Positions 1 through 5,793 of a DNA stretch of 10,305 bases are shown here, in pieces. Made by a program: the position numbers and the translations under genes. A model generated the notes under the pieces. The model saw only the letters and a list, made by a program, of their open reading frames with translations. It searched no databases and was not told the DNA's origin. Every line of letters starts with the position of its first letter. Positions within the stretch are counted from its first letter, which is position 1. The DNA comes from an uncultured Clostridia bacterium (GTDB taxonomy: Bacteria > Bacillota_A > Clostridia > Oscillospirales > Ruminococcaceae): NCBI GenBank assembly GCA_947169455.1, contig CAMVPV010000015.1, positions 1-10,305 on the forward strand, in the 5' to 3' direction.

Positions 1-701
1 CCGGGCTTTACATCCCATATCGTAAAGCCTTCCTTTTTCAGTTCAGCTTCATCGAAGTCCGCTGTGTCCTCATCGACCGCGATGCCTATACCGTATTCAA
101 AAGTATCGGAGTCCTTGTCTTTCGGGGTGCACAGTCCGTAGAGATCGCGCTTTCCGTCTTCCCTCAGCATCCAGATGGGGCTGAGCAGCTGCTTTTCATT
201 GCACTCCGCCCAGAAATCGGGTATCTCGCAGTTGTCATCATCGTTGATGATCTCGTTCCTGAAACTCCTTGCCAGTGCGATGAATTTCTTTTCCTTTGTC
301 TGTACTATCTTGTAGTCCATACTTTTACCGCCTTCCACAGTCAGTTTTATTACAAGAGGATTGAAAAGCACGAGCTTTGCAGCGCCTTCGCGGGCAGCCT
401 TCGGAGCGATGCCGTGAAACCGCGTGAAAGCCTTCGTGAAGCTTTCGGGGGTATCATAGCCGTACTTCATTGCGATATCGGTTATCTTTGCATCGGTCTC
501 CATTATCTCCCTGCCAGCCAGGGATAACCTTCGGCTGCGTATATAGGCATTGGCTGTCATACCGGTGAGAAAACTGAACGCCCGGTGGAATTCATAGCTT
601 GAAATATACACCTGCCTTGCCGCATCCTCATAATTGATATCATCCAGAAGATGCTCCTCAATATAGTTGATCGCCTGCTGTATCGCTGATATCCACTCCA
701 T
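1..701 (-). CDS. AraC-family transcriptional regulator with GyrI-like effector domain (C-terminus cut by window edge)
   Basis: The minus-strand frame opens with ATG at 701-699 and stays open to base 1, giving 233 codons. The N-terminal third is an AraC-type double helix-turn-helix: first helix pair about residues 24-45 (AARQVYISSYEFHRAF), second about 71-95, with the typical ITDIAMKYGYDTPESFTKAF signature. From about residue 128 (MDYKIVQTKEKKFIALA) it reads like a GyrI-like/Rob-type small-molecule binding domain, including FWAECNE and the glycine-rich YGIGIAVDED stretch. The family usually runs about 280-290 residues, so about 50 are missing beyond the edge. A strong Shine-Dalgarno (AGGAGGG on the minus strand, 708-714) fixes the start. 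Such proteins are DNA-binding regulators whose GyrI-like domain binds amphipathic or cationic ligands in known members. The ligand here is unknown. It lies downstream of two small membrane genes and divergent from the polyamine cluster. Confidence 0.93.
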   Translation of the reverse strand, partial: MEWISAIQQAINYIEEHLLDDINYEDAARQVYISSYEFHRAFSFLTGMTANAYIRSRRLSLAGREIMETDAKITDIAMKYGYDTPESFTKAFTRFHGIAPKAAREGAAKLVLFNPLVIKLTVEGGKSMDYKIVQTKEKKFIALARSFRNEIINDDDNCEIPDFWAECNEKQLLSPIWMLREDGKRDLYGLCTPKDKDSDTFEYGIGIAVDEDTADFDEAELKKEGFTIWDVKP

Positions 702-723
702 GTTTTTCCCTCCTGCTGATCTT

Positions 724-729
724 ATTATA
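724..729 (-). promoter_or_regulatory. possible -10 box in front of the AraC-family gene
   Basis: The minus strand reads TATAAT here, which would place a transcription start about 16 bases before the ATG at 701. I find no convincing -35 hexamer at 16-18 bases upstream (closest is ATGTTA/TGTTAT), so this is at best a secondary internal promoter within the 72-base gap between the regulator and the upstream membrane gene. Confidence 0.3.
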
Positions 730-773
730 GAGCATATCTGTGGTCATAACATTTCCCTGCTTGCGGAGTTATG

Positions 774-1031
774 TCAGGTATGGATAAGTGAAAGGATTAT
801 GATCATGGATATCAGTATTGCGATATATATCACAGCTGTTCTTGCCAGCTTTTTCTTTTCCTTGTCGGACACAGCCCATGCCAGCACCAGCCCTCCAAGA
901 CATGAGAGCCATCCGAAAAGGAACACATCCGGATGCTTATAGCCATGGAAGAAGAGGATATATCCTCCGAGCAGCATGAGGACGACTGCCGATATATGCC
1001 CGATGATCTTAGCAGTGAGCTTCTTTTCCAT
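774..1031 (-). CDS. small three-helix membrane protein, unknown function
   Basis: An 85-residue protein starting MEKKLTAKIIGH. Three hydrophobic segments are visible: about residues 11-28 (SAVVLMLLGGYILFF), 36-54 (VFLFGWLSCLGGLVLAWAV), and 64-82 (TAVIYIAILISMIIILSLI), with a lysine-rich loop (SDKEKKK) before the third. I chose the ATG at 1031 because AAAGGA lies just upstream on the minus strand. An in-frame ATG six codons earlier (1049) has no ribosome-binding site. It follows the other small membrane gene by 22 bases and precedes the AraC-family gene by 72 bases, so co-transcription is likely. I do not recognise a family. Confidence 0.72.
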   Translation of the reverse strand: MEKKLTAKIIGHISAVVLMLLGGYILFFHGYKHPDVFLFGWLSCLGGLVLAWAVSDKEKKKLARTAVIYIAILISMIIILSLIHT

Positions 1032-1053
1032 ATTTTTTCCTTTGGTCATACTG

Positions 1054-1236
1054 TCATTTTCTGTTACAGCGGATTATCCGTATCAGATTGATGATGTTTA
1101 CGATCAGTGCAAATACCATAGCGGCAAAAATAAGTACCATATTTTTTGGTGATACGACATATCCCCGGATGATCATCATCACTGCAAGTATAAAAAATAT
1201 ACCGGTGATGATCTTCATCAGTGTTTCTTTTTTCAT
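1054..1236 (-). CDS. small two-helix membrane protein, unknown function
   Basis: About 60 residues, starting MKKETLMKIITG. Two hydrophobic segments are visible: about residues 7-25 (MKIITGIFFILAVMMIIRG) and 33-53 (NMVLIFAAMVFALIVNIINLI), ending in a basic tail (RIIRCNRK). An ATG two codons upstream (1242) is also possible. The AAAGGCGG site is spaced well (6 bases) for the ATG at 1236 and is nearly touching the one at 1242, so I prefer 1236. It is the first gene after the minus-strand promoter at 1270-1298 and is followed closely by a second small membrane gene. No catalytic or binding motif is visible and no family is recognised. Confidence 0.68.
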   Translation of the reverse strand: MKKETLMKIITGIFFILAVMMIIRGYVVSPKNMVLIFAAMVFALIVNIINLIRIIRCNRK

Positions 1237-1269
1237 AGCCATCCGCCTTTATTTTGAATATCGTAGTAT

Positions 1270-1298
1270 ATTATACTCCAAAAGGGCTGCGTCGTCAA
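1270..1298 (-). promoter_or_regulatory. sigma-A type promoter for the minus-strand small membrane/AraC genes
   Basis: On the minus strand the -35 box TTGACG (1298-1293) is separated by 17 bases from a perfect -10 box TATAAT (1275-1270). Transcription would start near 1263, about 27 bases before the first small membrane gene. Confidence 0.75.
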
Positions 1299-1318
1299 TA
1301 CTTATTCATAATATTTTA

Positions 1319-1340
1319 GCATTATCATCATAAATAATGC
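1319..1340. promoter_or_regulatory. inverted repeat between divergent promoters, candidate operator
   Basis: GCATTAT (1319-1325) and ATAATGC (1334-1340) form a perfect 7-base dyad with an 8-base centre. It sits between the two divergent promoters, about 20 bases upstream of one -35 box and 40 bases upstream of the other, where a regulator could touch both. No binding protein can be named. Being AT-rich, it could also be chance. Confidence 0.35.
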
Positions 1341-1379
1341 TGTGAGGTATTATTTTTCCCTCAAATTAATGAAAAGGTA

Positions 1380-1408
1380 TTGACTTTTTACGGAATTTGT
1401 CGTATCAT
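1380..1408 (+). promoter_or_regulatory. sigma-A type promoter for the polyamine gene cluster
   Basis: TTGACT (1380-1385), a 17-base spacer, then TATCAT (1403-1408). Transcription would begin at about 1415, leaving only about 26 bases before the speD ATG at 1441. This is the only good plus-strand promoter I see ahead of the cluster. Confidence 0.72.
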
Positions 1409-1440
1409 TTATAGTGATTATTTGTGCGCCGCACAGAATA

Positions 1441-2220
1441 ATGCTCGAAAGGAACGTGATCAGGCTTTACGGTTTTAATAACCTGACCAAAACTCTCAGC
1501 TTCAATATATATGATATATGCTACGCGAAAAGTCAGCGCGAGCAGCAGGACTACATCAAATACATCGACGAACAGTACAACTCCGAGAGACTGACGAATA
1601 TCCTCTGCGACGTCACGGATATGATAGGTGCGCACGTACTGAACATATCCAAGCAGGACTACGACCCGCAGGGCGCATCGGTAACGCTCCTCATCTCCGA
1701 GGAACAGCGCATCGCGCATATATGCGAGCCGGAAAAGCAGGATATCGCTGCCCACCTCGACAAGAGCCATCTTACCGTGCATACCTATCCCGAGTTCCAT
1801 CCGGACAACGCGATAACTACTTTCCGTGTGGATATAGACGTTTCCACCTGCGGACAGATAACACCGCTGAAATGTCTCGATTACCTCATATCCAGCTTCG
1901 ATTCGGATATAATCACGATAGATTACCGCGTCCGCGGGTTCACGAGGGACGAGCAGGGCAGGAAGCTGTTCATCGACCACGATATAACCTCGATACAGAA
2001 CTATATCGCCAAGGACACACTCGAAAGGTACGATGCGATAGACGTCAACGTGTATCAGTCGAATATTTTCCACACCAAGATGATGATAAAGGAGATAGTC
2101 CTCCAGAACTACCTCTTCAATACAGATACCTACGAGCTTGCTCCCAAGCGCCGCCTTGAGATAAATGATCTGCTGCGGCGCGAGATGATAGAGATCTTCA
2201 GCGGGCAGAATATATTCTGA
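1441..2220 (+). CDS. speD: S-adenosylmethionine decarboxylase proenzyme (E. coli SpeD type)
   Basis: The enzyme decarboxylates S-adenosylmethionine to supply the aminopropyl group for spermidine. It is made as a proenzyme that cuts itself before a serine, which becomes a pyruvoyl cofactor. From ATG 1441 it is 259 residues, close to the about 264 of the E. coli class. The self-cleavage serine is S109 in [11 protein letters not shown]. The matching histidine is H114 and cysteine C137 (DVSTCG), with the same 5- and 28-residue offsets from the serine as S112/H117/C140 of E. coli. Other family signatures are [20 protein letters not shown] near the start and [12 protein letters not shown]. The start is uncertain: GTG 1414 extends the frame by nine codons but coincides with the predicted transcription start, and GTG 1456 is also possible. 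None of the three has a good ribosome-binding site. speA follows 37 bases later. Confidence 0.95.
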   Translation: MLERNVIRLYGFNNLTKTLSFNIYDICYAKSQREQQDYIKYIDEQYNSERLTNILCDVTDMIGAHVLNISKQDYDPQGASVTLLISEEQRIAHICEPEKQDIAAHLDKSHLTVHTYPEFHPDNAITTFRVDIDVSTCGQITPLKCLDYLISSFDSDIITIDYRVRGFTRDEQGRKLFIDHDITSIQNYIAKDTLERYDAIDVNVYQSNIFHTKMMIKEIVLQNYLFNTDTYELAPKRRLEINDLLRREMIEIFSGQNIF

Positions 2221-2257
2221 ACAGCCCCGCAGACAATACTTCGGGAGGTACAGTGCA

Positions 2258-3712
2258 ATGTCACCTGACCAGAACCGCGCACCTGTCTATGATGCACTTC
2301 TTAAATACCGCGAGGAACGCATAGTACCGTTCGATGTACCGGGGCATAAGCACGGCAAGGGAAATCCCGAGCTGACTGCGTTTCTCGGCAAGACCTGCAT
2401 GGAAGTCGATGTGAATTCCATGAAGCCGCTCGACAACCTGATACACCCCGTTTCGGTGATAGCCGAGGCAGAGCGTCTTGCGGCGGAATGCTTCGGGGCG
2501 GCGCACTGCTTTTTCATGATAAACGGCGCTTCGTCGGCGGTGCAGGCGATGATAATGTCGGTCTGCAAGGCGGGCGACAAGATAATCATGCCGCGCAATG
2601 TACACCGCAGCGCTATTAATGCACTCATCGTCAGCGGTATAATACCCGTATATGTCGATCCCGGTGTGGATAAGCGGCTCGGGATACCGCTCGGGATGAG
2701 CGTTTCCGCCGTGGCAAATGCGATAGAGGAAAATCCCGACGCCAAAGCTGTCATGGTGAACAATCCCACATATTACGGCGTTTGCGCCGATATACGCAGT
2801 ATCGTGAAGCTCGCTCATGAGCACGGAATGGCTCTGCTCGCGGACGAAGCACACGGTACGCATTTGTATTTCGGGGAGGGTATGCCCGTTTCCGCAATGG
2901 CAGCGGGCGCGGATTTTGCCGCTGTATCCATGCACAAAACGGGCGGCTCGCTCACACAGAGCGCTTTCCTGCTCATCGGGAAAAGTGCGGAGGTGAGCAC
3001 TGGGCGTGTGCGCTCGGTGATAAATCTCACGCAGACCACGAGCGCATCGTATCTGCTGCTGTCCTCGCTCGACCTTACACGCCGCAGGCTCGCACTGAAC
3101 GGGCGTGATATGTGCCGCAGGATGGCGGAATCGGCGGAGTATGCCCGCGAGGAGATAAACAAGATAGGCGGCTATTACGCATACTCCTCGGAGATATGTG
3201 AGGGTGACGCCTGCTTTGCGTTCGACAGGACGAAGCTTTCGGTATATACAAGGGATATCGGGCTTGCGGGGATAGAGGTATATGACATACTCCGCGACAG
3301 CTATGATATACAGATCGAATTCGGGGATATCGGAAATATCCTTGCGATAATCACCGCAGGCGACCAGTGGAAGGACATCGAAAGGCTCGTTTCGGCGCTT
3401 TCCGAGATAAAGCGGCGCTTCGGCAGAGACAAGGCGGGCTCGGTCGGCAGCGAGTACATCAGCCCCGTCGTGAAAGTTTCGCCGCACGATGCTTTTTACA
3501 GCGGACAGGAGACAGTTCCGATAAGCGAGAGCAGCGGCAGGGTGAGCGGTGAATTTGTAATGTGCTATCCGCCGGGGATACCGATAGTCGCGCCGGGTGA
3601 GCTCATCACGCCGGAGATAGTGGAGCACATTGCCTACTGCAAGGAAAAGGGCTGCTTCATGACAGGCACGGAGGATCTTCATATCGAGAATATAAAGGTC
3701 ATTGCAGAGTAA
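2258..3712 (+). CDS. speA: arginine decarboxylase, PLP-dependent (Orn/Lys/Arg decarboxylase fold type I, SpeA of B. subtilis type)
   Basis: A 484-residue enzyme, similar in length to the roughly 490-residue Gram-positive SpeA group and shorter than the E. coli biosynthetic enzyme, which is an unrelated fold. Visible motifs are PGHKHG (28-33) near the N-terminus, DEAHG (196-200) with the aspartate that contacts the PLP ring nitrogen, and SMHKTGGSLTQSA, in which K227 is the PLP-binding lysine. The C-terminal domain carries YPPGIPIVAPGE. The fold alone does not separate arginine from lysine or ornithine decarboxylases. The agmatinase and spermidine synthase in the same cluster make arginine to agmatine the likely reaction. 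The start is fixed by GGGAGG at 2243-2248, nine bases before the ATG. The next small gene begins 13 bases after the stop, and its ribosome-binding site overlaps the stop codon. Confidence 0.94.
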   Translation: MSPDQNRAPVYDALLKYREERIVPFDVPGHKHGKGNPELTAFLGKTCMEVDVNSMKPLDNLIHPVSVIAEAERLAAECFGAAHCFFMINGASSAVQAMIMSVCKAGDKIIMPRNVHRSAINALIVSGIIPVYVDPGVDKRLGIPLGMSVSAVANAIEENPDAKAVMVNNPTYYGVCADIRSIVKLAHEHGMALLADEAHGTHLYFGEGMPVSAMAAGADFAAVSMHKTGGSLTQSAFLLIGKSAEVSTGRVRSVINLTQTTSASYLLLSSLDLTRRRLALNGRDMCRRMAESAEYAREEINKIGGYYAYSSEICEGDACFAFDRTKLSVYTRDIGLAGIEVYDILRDSYDIQIEFGDIGNILAIITAGDQWKDIERLVSALSEIKRRFGRDKAGSVGSEYISPVVKVSPHDAFYSGQETVPISESSGRVSGEFVMCYPPGIPIVAPGELITPEIVEHIAYCKEKGCFMTGTEDLHIENIKVIAE

Positions 3713-3724
3713 GGTGAAGCGGTT

Positions 3725-4027
3725 ATGAAAATAACAAAGGAAAAGCATGACGATCGCGGCTTCAGAATTACTAAGGTCTTTGTGACTGCTGCCGTCTGTA
3801 CCTGGCTTTTGATGTTTTCACTTGCTTTTTCATGGTATTTTCCCGGGATAAATGAGGTAATATATATGCTTTTGCCGGTCGTACCAATAATTCTTTGTGC
3901 GGCTGTCATGCGGTTATTATACAGAAAACCTGAAAGACTTATATTTATTCTTGCCTGTGTGACTGCGTTCCTGATAAACATTGTACCGGCTTTTTATGTT
4001 ATGTATGGATTTATGAGAGATCTATAG
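3725..4027 (+). CDS. small three-helix membrane protein within the polyamine cluster, unknown function
   Basis: A 100-residue protein with a charged N-terminus (MKITKEKHDDRGFRITK) and three hydrophobic segments at about residues 16-38, 45-65 and 71-94. An RKPER basic loop sits between the second and third. AAGGTG at 3711-3716, overlapping the speA stop, is a good ribosome-binding site and suggests translation coupled to speA. The stop TAG overlaps the first base of the repeat block that leads to speE. No family is recognised. Its place suggests a membrane protein tied to polyamine metabolism, but nothing in the sequence shows transport or binding residues. It is AT-richer by eye than speA. 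Confidence 0.75.
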   Translation: MKITKEKHDDRGFRITKVFVTAAVCTWLLMFSLAFSWYFPGINEVIYMLLPVVPIILCAAVMRLLYRKPERLIFILACVTAFLINIVPAFYVMYGFMRDL

Positions 4028-4116
4028 GAGAAATTTTATATATCGGATTATGGTTTACAGAGGAAAATTATCATGCGAGGACGCCCGACCGATTTGATAT
4101 GTTAATATAAAAATGT
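4027..4116 (+). repeat. speE-leader tandem repeat, copy 1 (most diverged)
   Basis: A 90-base unit running from GGAG to the base before the next GGAG. It shares TATGGTTTACAGAGGAAAA, GCGAGGACGCCCGA and TTTGATATGTTAATATAAAA with the later copies. The place of the speE ATG is changed (ATATCGGATTATGG for ATTATGGATCTATGG), so this copy has no correctly spaced start. The frame equivalent to speE still reads GLWFTEENYHARTPDRFDML before a stop. Confidence 0.88.
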
Positions 4117-4205
4117 GGAGATAATTATTATGGATCTATGGTTTACGGAGGAACATTTATCACGCGAGGACGCCCGATCGATTTGATATGTTAATATAAA
4201 AATGT
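4117..4205 (+). repeat. speE-leader tandem repeat, copy 2
   Basis: An 89-base unit: GGAG, an AT-rich spacer, ATG (4130), eight codons matching speE, GC-rich GCGAGGACGCCCGATCGA, then TTTGATATGTTAATATAAAA. The first 28 bases from the ATG match the true speE start with one synonymous change (GAG for GAA). One extra base relative to copies 1 and 3 shifts the frame after codon 8. Confidence 0.9.
4130..4186 (+). other. mini-ORF of 18 codons starting with the SpeE N-terminus (copy 2)
   Basis: Reads MDLWFTEEHLSREDARSI then TGA. GGAG lies nine bases before its ATG, almost the same arrangement as the real speE (eight bases), so ribosomes could start here. It may be a translated leader peptide or simply a dead duplicate. 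Nothing in the sequence shows that the peptide is made or used. Confidence 0.4.
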
Positions 4206-4334
4206 GGAGATAATTATTATGGATCTATGGTTTACAGAGGAAAATTATCACGCGAGGACGCCCGATCGATTTGAAGGGATAATTATTATGAGAGTAATTT
4301 CAGATCTGATTTGATATGTTAATGTAAAAAAAAT
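4206..4334 (+). repeat. speE-leader tandem repeat, copy 3, with a 40-base insertion
   Basis: Starts like copy 2 (GGAG, ATG at 4219) and is nearly identical to it through CGCGAGGACGCCCGATCGATTTGA. A 40-base extra segment (about 4274-4313) then separates this from the TATGTTAATGTAAAA tail. The insert contains another GGGATAATTATTATG, a worn copy of the ribosome-binding site and start. The unit ends directly at the GGAG of the true speE ribosome-binding site (4335-4338). Confidence 0.88.
4219..4314 (+). other. mini-ORF of 31 codons starting with the SpeE N-terminus (copy 3)
   Basis: Begins MDLWFTEENYHARTPDRF and ends in MRVISDLI then TGA, 32 bases before the speE ATG. It has the same ribosome-binding arrangement as speE (GGAG nine bases ahead) and a second in-frame ATG at 4288. 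In this frame AR-TPD aligns with AR-MSI of SpeE residues 13-17, so it looks like a worn partial copy of the speE 5' end kept in frame. Whether it is translated is unknown. Confidence 0.4.
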
Positions 4335-4346
4335 GGAGATAATTTT

Positions 4347-5192
4347 ATGGATCTATGGTTTACGGAAGAACATTCTCCCTGTGCGAGAATGTCTATAAAG
4401 GTCAACAGACAGCTCCACTCGGAGCAGAGCGACTATCAGCGGATAGATATATTTGAAAGCCCGGAATTCGGACGATTTCTTACCCTCGACGGCTACATGA
4501 TGCTCACCGAGAAGGACGAATTTATCTATCACGAAATGATAACGCACGTCGCAATGGCGAGCAATCCCGATGTGAGAAAGGTGCTCGTGATCGGCGCGGG
4601 CGACGGCGGCACCGTGCGCGAGCTCGTCCGCTACAAGACGATAGAGCACATCGACATGGCGGAGATAGATCAGCGCGTCGTGGAGGTGTGCAGGGAATAT
4701 ATCCCGCAGACCGCCTGCGGGCTCGATGATGAGCGTGTTCACATACATTACGAGGACGGTCTGAAATACGTCCGCCGCAAGGAGGATTTCTACGATCTCA
4801 TCATCGTTGACAGCACCGACCCGTTCGGACCGGGCGAGGGGCTTTTTACGAGTGAATTCTACGGCAACTGCTGCAAGGCGCTCACCGGGAACGGCATACT
4901 CGTTAATCAGCACGAATCGCCCTACTACGCCGAGGACGCCCGTGCAATGCAGAGGGCGCACCGCCGCATAAAAGAATTTTTCCCGATATGCGGGGTGTAT
5001 CAGGCGCACATACCGACCTACCCTTCGGGACACTGGCTGTTCGGGTTTGCTTCAAAGACGATAGACCCGCTGAATGTCGATGCCGACCGCTGGAACGCCC
5101 TCGGCATAAAAACGCGCTATTACAATACCGAACTTCACAAGGGCTGCTTTGCTATACCGAATTACGTGAAGGAACTTTTGCGCAATGCGTGA
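4347..5192 (+). CDS. speE: spermidine synthase (polyamine aminopropyltransferase)
   Basis: Transfers the aminopropyl group from decarboxylated S-adenosylmethionine to putrescine, giving spermidine and methylthioadenosine. The 281 residues match the usual bacterial length of about 275-290. Seen in order: an N-terminal beta domain with LDGYMMLTEKDEFIYHEMI (48-65), the nucleotide-binding glycine motif GAGDGG (83-88), the acidic residue E107 in AEID, and the catalytic-loop motif DSTDPFGP (155-162), in which D155 is the expected catalytic aspartate. A late YPSGHWLFGFAS motif is also typical. GGAG at 4335-4338 lies eight bases before the ATG. Upstream are three degenerate copies of this same start region. 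The last codons overlap the next gene by eight bases (ATGCGTGA), suggesting coupled translation. Confidence 0.96.
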   Translation: MDLWFTEEHSPCARMSIKVNRQLHSEQSDYQRIDIFESPEFGRFLTLDGYMMLTEKDEFIYHEMITHVAMASNPDVRKVLVIGAGDGGTVRELVRYKTIEHIDMAEIDQRVVEVCREYIPQTACGLDDERVHIHYEDGLKYVRRKEDFYDLIIVDSTDPFGPGEGLFTSEFYGNCCKALTGNGILVNQHESPYYAEDARAMQRAHRRIKEFFPICGVYQAHIPTYPSGHWLFGFASKTIDPLNVDADRWNALGIKTRYYNTELHKGCFAIPNYVKELLRNA

Positions 5193-5793
5193 ATCATATT
5201 ATACAAAGATTCCTCTTCCGCGGAAATACAAAGTAATTATGTGGGCAGAGTTTATTATTGTTATTCTTGTTCTGTCTTTTATGTCTGTTAAGTCACGCTC
5301 GTTCCGAAGCATTGCCGGAAATTCCGAAGGATGGTTCGCGGTATTGCGGCAGCCGGTGGATTACGGTTTTGATTATGAGCTTATGTTTTTCAATCCGCAG
5401 GGAGAACACATAAATTCGCTGCGTTTCAGCGGACAGCATATATCATATGAAATATGCTGCTTTGATGAAGATCTGTTTTTCCGCGTATCGCGTGAAGAAA
5501 CAGGCAGGTTGTATGATTTTTCGGGAAATTACAAAAGGGATGCCGTTTATCCCGGCAAAATAAGACGCAATGTCCGGTACATCGGCGATACGTATTCAAA
5601 GACGGCTGAATATAAAAAAGAGCTTTTGAGCTTTAAAGAATATATACTGCTTTACAGGGAAGACGGAACTATTACAGTAGATATAACGGAAGATCATGCT
5701 TATGTCAAATTACTCAGAGCTGTTTTTCCGGCAATACTTTTCATGATCGTTATTTATACCCGGACAGCAGATATCGATGGAGATGAACATTAA
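5185..5793 (+). CDS. membrane-anchored protein of unknown function between speE and speB
   Basis: A 202-residue protein. A short basic N-terminus (MRESYYTKIPLPRKYK) precedes a hydrophobic segment at about 17-36. A soluble stretch rich in aromatic and beta-prone residues follows (about 40-175), then a second hydrophobic segment at about 177-194 (LLRAVFPAILFMIVIYT) and a short acidic tail. The middle most likely faces outward, as in two-helix membrane proteins with a large extracytoplasmic loop, but this is inferred. It overlaps the speE stop by eight bases, uses AAGGA at 5169-5173 inside speE, and its stop directly abuts the speB ATG. Both junctions argue for co-translation with the polyamine enzymes. 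It is AT-richer by eye than its neighbours. No family is recognised. Confidence 0.8.
   Translation: MRESYYTKIPLPRKYKVIMWAEFIIVILVLSFMSVKSRSFRSIAGNSEGWFAVLRQPVDYGFDYELMFFNPQGEHINSLRFSGQHISYEICCFDEDLFFRVSREETGRLYDFSGNYKRDAVYPGKIRRNVRYIGDTYSKTAEYKKELLSFKEYILLYREDGTITVDITEDHAYVKLLRAVFPAILFMIVIYTRTADIDGDEH

Noticed and set aside
667..942. A plus-strand open frame of 91 codons opposite the AraC start and a small membrane gene
   Set aside because: It overlaps genes on the other strand that have ribosome-binding sites and coherent membrane segments; the plus-strand product has neither.
1405..2073. A 222-codon minus-strand open frame opposite speD
   Set aside because: Shadow of speD, which has all its catalytic residues; no independent signal.
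2261..3748. A 495-codon open frame on the minus strand opposite speA
   Set aside because: It is the mirror of a strongly supported PLP decarboxylase. Its translation is arginine-, tyrosine- and histidine-rich with no family motif, and it arises because the coding strand avoids codons that would be stops in reverse.
4081..4120. A promoter inside the repeat tail (TTGATA ... TAATAT)
   Set aside because: The two elements nearly touch instead of being 16-18 bases apart, and no other -35 at proper distance fits.
4027..4346. The evenly spaced repeats as a CRISPR array or riboswitch
   Set aside because: Units are whole tandem copies of the speE start with no unique spacers, and one has an insertion. 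No known polyamine or SAM riboswitch consensus is visible to me.
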